Assembly: GCA_021807225.1 (NCBI GenBank)
Contig: JAKAPI010000007.1
Span: 1 to 25,079 of the forward strand
Source of the DNA: an archaeon
Lineage (GTDB): Archaea > Thermoproteota > Nitrososphaeria > Nitrososphaerales > UBA183
Direction: 5' to 3'
Length of the DNA: 25,079 nt
Part shown: positions 22,983 through 25,079 of the stretch, piece after piece
Layout of the letters: every line of letters starts with the position of its first letter
How positions within the stretch are numbered: position 1 is the first letter of the stretch
Notes under the pieces: generated by a model
Databases searched by the model: none
The model's input: only the letters and a program-made list of their open reading frames with translations
Told to the model about the DNA's origin: nothing
Position numbers and translations under genes: made by a program

Positions 22983-23345
22983 TTATGCAGTAGCTCGACC
23001 GCGACCCCCTCGATGGGGCCTGGGCGGGTAGCCTGGCGGGACCCCGAGGACGATCGACTTCAGGCCGTTCTTCGCTAACGCGTCCCAGACAGTGTCGGCG
23101 TGCACGTGGGTCGAGTTCACGATGTAGCCGTCGCTGTATGCCCCCGGCTTGCGGTGGCGGAAGCCGTAGATGCCGAGCTTCCCCGGCTTCTTCCCGGTCA
23201 TCATCACCATCCAGGCGGGGACGGTGATCGGCGGGTCGCAGGTCCTGAGGTCGCCATGGAGGCCCTGCTTGTAGAGGCGGCTGAAGTTCGTGAGCCTGTC
23301 CAGGAGCCTGTCGAAGAGGAACGAAGACGCCCAGAGTCCGACCAG
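22983..23345 (-). pseudogene. Alkaline-phosphatase-superfamily phosphodiesterase, N-terminal part only
   Basis: Reading minus, FLFDRLLDRLTNFSRLYKQG, LHGDLRTCDPPITVPAWMVM, MTGKKPGKLGIYGFRHRKPG, YIVNSTHVHADTVWDALAKN and SIVLGVPPGYPPRP follow each other as in archaeal type I phosphodiesterase/nucleotide pyrophosphatase-like proteins. The position that should read GLDG before the first helix reads GLWASS, so a metal-binding Asp is lost, and no start codon precedes it. After PPRP one extra C in a CCCC run breaks the frame; correcting it gives IEGVAVELL, but the remaining two thirds of the enzyme are absent. It is a dead gene fragment. A shorter diverged copy lies at 14131-14197. Confidence 0.8.
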
Positions 23346-23425
23346 ATGCCTGCTATATCTCCCGCCAAGGCTTCACGGCCCCTCCACGCGGTGCCTGAGC
23401 CGAGACGGCGTTGGTGAGAGTGACA

Positions 23426-23653
23426 CTAGAGCAGCCCTAGAAACCGCTCCCTGTCTAGACCAGCTTCGGCCAGGATCTCCATGAGAAGACCCTTTCCGAC
23501 GGGGTCGTGCTTTGGGAGCGTGACTCTCCTCCCATCCGGTCCACGCAACAGGATATGACTGAGTGAATGCCTGGTTGGGACGAACCCGGCACTGCTCTGC
23601 GCTTTGAGAACTTTCCTCTAGGATACGCCGAGGATTCTGGAACGGGTCTACAA
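23426..23653 (-). pseudogene. hicA: HicA-like toxin with in-frame TAG codons
   Basis: Directly after the HicB stop the minus strand encodes TRSRILGVS-(TAG)-RKVLKAQSSAGFVP, then TRHSLSHILLRGPDGRRVTL, PKHDPVGKGLLMEILAEAGL and DRERFLGLL, ending at TAG 23426-23428. The order (G-H motif region SHILLRGPDGRRVTLPKH, C-terminal LLxxILxxAGLxxxxFLxLL) is HicA, an mRNA-interferase fold. The catalytic His of the GSH motif corresponds to SH here, with Gly changed to Leu-Ser. A TTG start candidate is followed at once by TAG, and a second TAG follows nine codons later. The toxin is therefore probably inactive, whereas its antitoxin gene is intact. Confidence 0.75.
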
Positions 23654-23863
23654 CTAGAAGGTGACCTGGACAAGGCGGGCCTTCTTGGAACTGGCTCCGG
23701 CTTCCACGTCCTCCATGTAGAGCTGTATCGCGTCCTTGACCTTCTTCAGGGCGTCGTCTTCCGTCCTGCCCTCGCTCAGACAACCAGGGAGCTCGGCGAC
23801 CAGCGCCACGTACCCCTCCCGGCCCTGTCGTTCCAGGAACACATGATACTTCCTTGGTTCCAT
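23654..23863 (-). CDS. hicB: HicB-like antitoxin
   Basis: A 69-residue protein of the compact HicB type: YHVFLERQGREGYVALVAEL, PGCLSEGRTEDDALKKVKDA, then IQLYMEDVEA and a short charged end. The degraded RNase-H-like fold with the PGCxSxGxTxxxAxxxxxxAI signature is unmistakable. There is no C-terminal DNA-binding domain, so it would bind toxin only. It precedes the HicA remnant with no gap (HicB TAG at 23654-23656, HicA frame at 23653), the reverse of the commonest hicAB order but frequent in archaea. With the toxin broken it may be a relic or may counter a HicA elsewhere. Confidence 0.88.
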   Translation of the reverse strand: MEPRKYHVFLERQGREGYVALVAELPGCLSEGRTEDDALKKVKDAIQLYMEDVEAGASSKKARLVQVTF

Positions 23864-23951
23864 TGCGCGATAAAGGGCCCCTCCGGTATCTATGCCCCGT
23901 GCCAGCGGCGGACGATGATGACAGGGGCGGAATGAAGCTGGCCATGAGATT

Positions 23952-24183
23952 TCATTCCACGAAGGGGCTATTGCTCTCCAGGATGACCTTCGCCACCTCG
24001 GGGCGCATGGACTCCCTGGGCGGAGCCTGGCCGGACTGGAACATCTTCCTCAGGGCAGTGCCGCTGAAGGTCAGGCGGTCCCCCTCGGTGTGCGGGCAGA
24101 CGCTCTCCTTGGCTATCCCCTCGCACCTCTTGCGGTAGTAGAACTCCCTCATGGGGACCATCTCGATGCCGGGGCCGGCGCCA
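23952..24183 (-). pseudogene. sat: ATP sulfurylase (Sat) C-terminal fragment
   Basis: The minus strand reads GPGIEMVPMREFYYRKRCEG, IAKESVCPHTEGDRLTFSGT, ALRKMFQSGQAPPRESMRPE and VAKVIL. This is the end of sulfate adenylyltransferase (FYCxKCxGMxxxKxCPH, SGTxLRxMLxxGxxPPxExxRPEVA). Everything before it, including the nucleotide-binding core, is missing; the frame upstream of about 24183 turns into unrelated Arg-rich sequence. A GCCGGCG/CGCCGGC inverted repeat (24174-24196) sits at the break. It is a truncated, non-functional relic and the only sulfur-assimilation gene here. Confidence 0.8.
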
Positions 24184-24280
24184 GCCATACGCCGGCTAGG
24201 GGCCCAACCGGACCGGCGACGAGTGGACTGGATGTGGGCAAAGGCATCCCTAGTGGGTCGATTCTCAGTCTTGCCCACAA

Positions 24281-24290
24281 CTGATAAATA
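24281..24290 (+). promoter_or_regulatory. TATA box of the right-end AbrB gene
   Basis: CTGATAAATA lies 24-33 bases before the ATG at 24314, giving a leaderless message. An inverted pair GTGGGCAA (24234-24241) and TTGCCCAC (24271-24278) lies just upstream and may be the operator. Confidence 0.6.
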
Positions 24291-24313
24291 CGGGCTGAGC
24301 CTCTCTGAGTCTC

Positions 24314-24556
24314 ATGTCGGTGGTGGAGGTCGACGAAAGGGGGCGCTTCACCATCCCGAAGGAAATGAGGGTGGACGCAGACAGGGCCCTCATTATCCCG
24401 CTGGGGGAGTCGTACATGGTGGTCCCGATCCCGAAGGTGCCGCTCGAGTTCGACATCAAAGATTCCGGCGCCTCGGCCAAGGCGAAGGCGGAGAAGAGGT
24501 TGTCCGATGAAGCAAGAGCCCGGGAAAAGAGGCGGCAACGTGATAATCGAGTCTGA
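24314..24556 (+). CDS. AbrB-type antitoxin (VapB-like)
   Basis: An 80-residue protein: MSVVEVDERGRFTIPKEMRV is the AbrB/MazE swapped-hairpin start, followed by RALIIPLGESYMVVPIPKVP and a strongly charged helix (AKAKAEKRLSDEARAREKRR) for toxin binding. It is encoded ahead of and overlapping the PIN gene, so the two are translationally coupled. It differs clearly from the AbrB protein at 10735 and the DUF217 antitoxin at 17343. Expected to neutralise the PIN nuclease and repress the operon. Confidence 0.85.
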   Translation: MSVVEVDERGRFTIPKEMRVDADRALIIPLGESYMVVPIPKVPLEFDIKDSGASAKAKAEKRLSDEARAREKRRQRDNRV

Positions 24557-24959
24557 CATCCTGGTCGCGCATTCGAAGAAGAGCGACTGGCTGAAAGGGG
24601 TGGCAGACCCCCTCTTCAAGAAGATGGAAGAGGGCAAGACGGCGATGAAGACCTCATCTGCAGCGCTCCTGGAGCTCTACTATGTCCTTGAGGACGCGGG
24701 CTATGGGAAGGAAGCGATACTGGCGAAGCAGGCCGAGCTGGCCTCCATCAGGGGCCTCACAATAATGCCCCTCACGTCAGAGGTGATCCTCGCCGCCCAG
24801 TCCGTGATGAGGACGTTCAGGGTGCCTGGCCTCTTCGACGCCATCTACGCCGCCACGGCCCTGAACCAGGACGACGAGCGGAAGATACTCTCAACAGACG
24901 AAGTATACGACAGGGTGGCGGGGATAACACGGGTGGACCCGCGCACCTACCGACCCTGA
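24507..24959 (+). CDS. PIN-domain toxin (VapC-like)
   Basis: Up to 150 residues. The PIN core shows VIIESDILVAHSKKSDWLK (Asp17), SSAALLELYYVLEDAG (Glu56), GLFDAIYAATALNQDDERKI (Asp111) and LSTDEVYDRV (Asp131), so all catalytic acids are present. Two starts are possible: ATG 24507, which overlaps the antitoxin by 50 bases, or GTG 24540, which overlaps by 17 bases and begins right at the first beta strand; the latter fits the domain better. Its last third is duplicated at the left end of the window with two base changes. Probably an RNase toxin held by the AbrB-type antitoxin. Confidence 0.88.
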   Translation: MKQEPGKRGGNVIIESDILVAHSKKSDWLKGVADPLFKKMEEGKTAMKTSSAALLELYYVLEDAGYGKEAILAKQAELASIRGLTIMPLTSEVILAAQSVMRTFRVPGLFDAIYAATALNQDDERKILSTDEVYDRVAGITRVDPRTYRP

Positions 24960-24973
24960 GGAGCGCCCGCGCG
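24811..24973 (+). repeat. Right copy of the 163-bp direct repeat
   Basis: Same 163 bases as 62-224 with two mismatches, direct orientation, distance 24,749 bp. Here it is the 3' end of an intact PIN gene, so this copy is probably the donor. Beyond 24973 the flanks differ apart from a chance CCA. Confidence 0.9.
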
Positions 24974-25079
24974 GCCAGGGCAAACGGCCTGCGGGGGACA
25001 GAGCCGGGCGCCTGAGCTTCCACCTCCATGCCGAAACCACAACCCCAGCGTCCGTATGGACCGACTCGATCCTAGAGTT

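Overview
The window looks archaeal. Coding DNA is GC-rich and many genes start at GTG or TTG. At least six transcription units have a TATA-like box about 25-28 bases before the start codon, which fits leaderless mRNAs. The families point the same way: a DUF5752 domain fused to a sugar-nucleotide pyrophosphorylase, VapBC pairs, an AAA_14/DUF4143 ATPase, and a secreted protein ending in an IPEFP motif plus membrane anchor. A relative of Thaumarchaeota or another TACK lineage is my best guess; a Thermoplasmata-type archaeon is not excluded. No rRNA or tRNA gene was recognised.

Left part (about 0.6-10 kb, minus strand): a compact polysaccharide operon. Read 5'->3' it encodes an NDP-sugar pyrophosphorylase with a C-terminal DUF5752 domain, a two-domain GH15 glucoamylase, a GT5 glycogen synthase, a GH13 branching enzyme, a short GH15-like hydrolase and a free-standing DUF5752 protein. 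Gaps between the first five genes are 16-32 nt. The set could activate glucose, polymerise it, branch it and release glucose hydrolytically. No glycogen phosphorylase is present. DUF5752 occurs at both ends of the operon, which makes it the best candidate here for an uncharacterised part of storage-polysaccharide metabolism.

Middle part (about 10-18.4 kb): an accessory region of toxin-antitoxin genes and gene debris. It holds a frameshifted DUF433 antitoxin, an AbrB/PIN pair whose PIN lacks an obvious start, a winged-helix plus nucleotidyltransferase pair divergent from an AAA_14/DUF4143 ATPase, a phosphodiesterase scrap joined to a beheaded ArsR regulator, an ammonium transporter (Amt), a decayed IS5-like element and a complete VapBC pair. 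Several promoters here have inverted repeats over or around the TATA box.

Right part (18.4-25 kb): one very large minus-strand secreted protein with BNR/Asp-box propeller repeats and a C-terminal anchor. After it come more remnants (phosphodiesterase, HicA with in-frame stops beside an intact HicB, the ATP-sulfurylase C-terminus) and a last AbrB/PIN pair. The 3' end of that PIN gene is repeated almost exactly at the left edge of the window (163 bp, two mismatches, direct orientation), so 24,749 bp separate two direct repeats.
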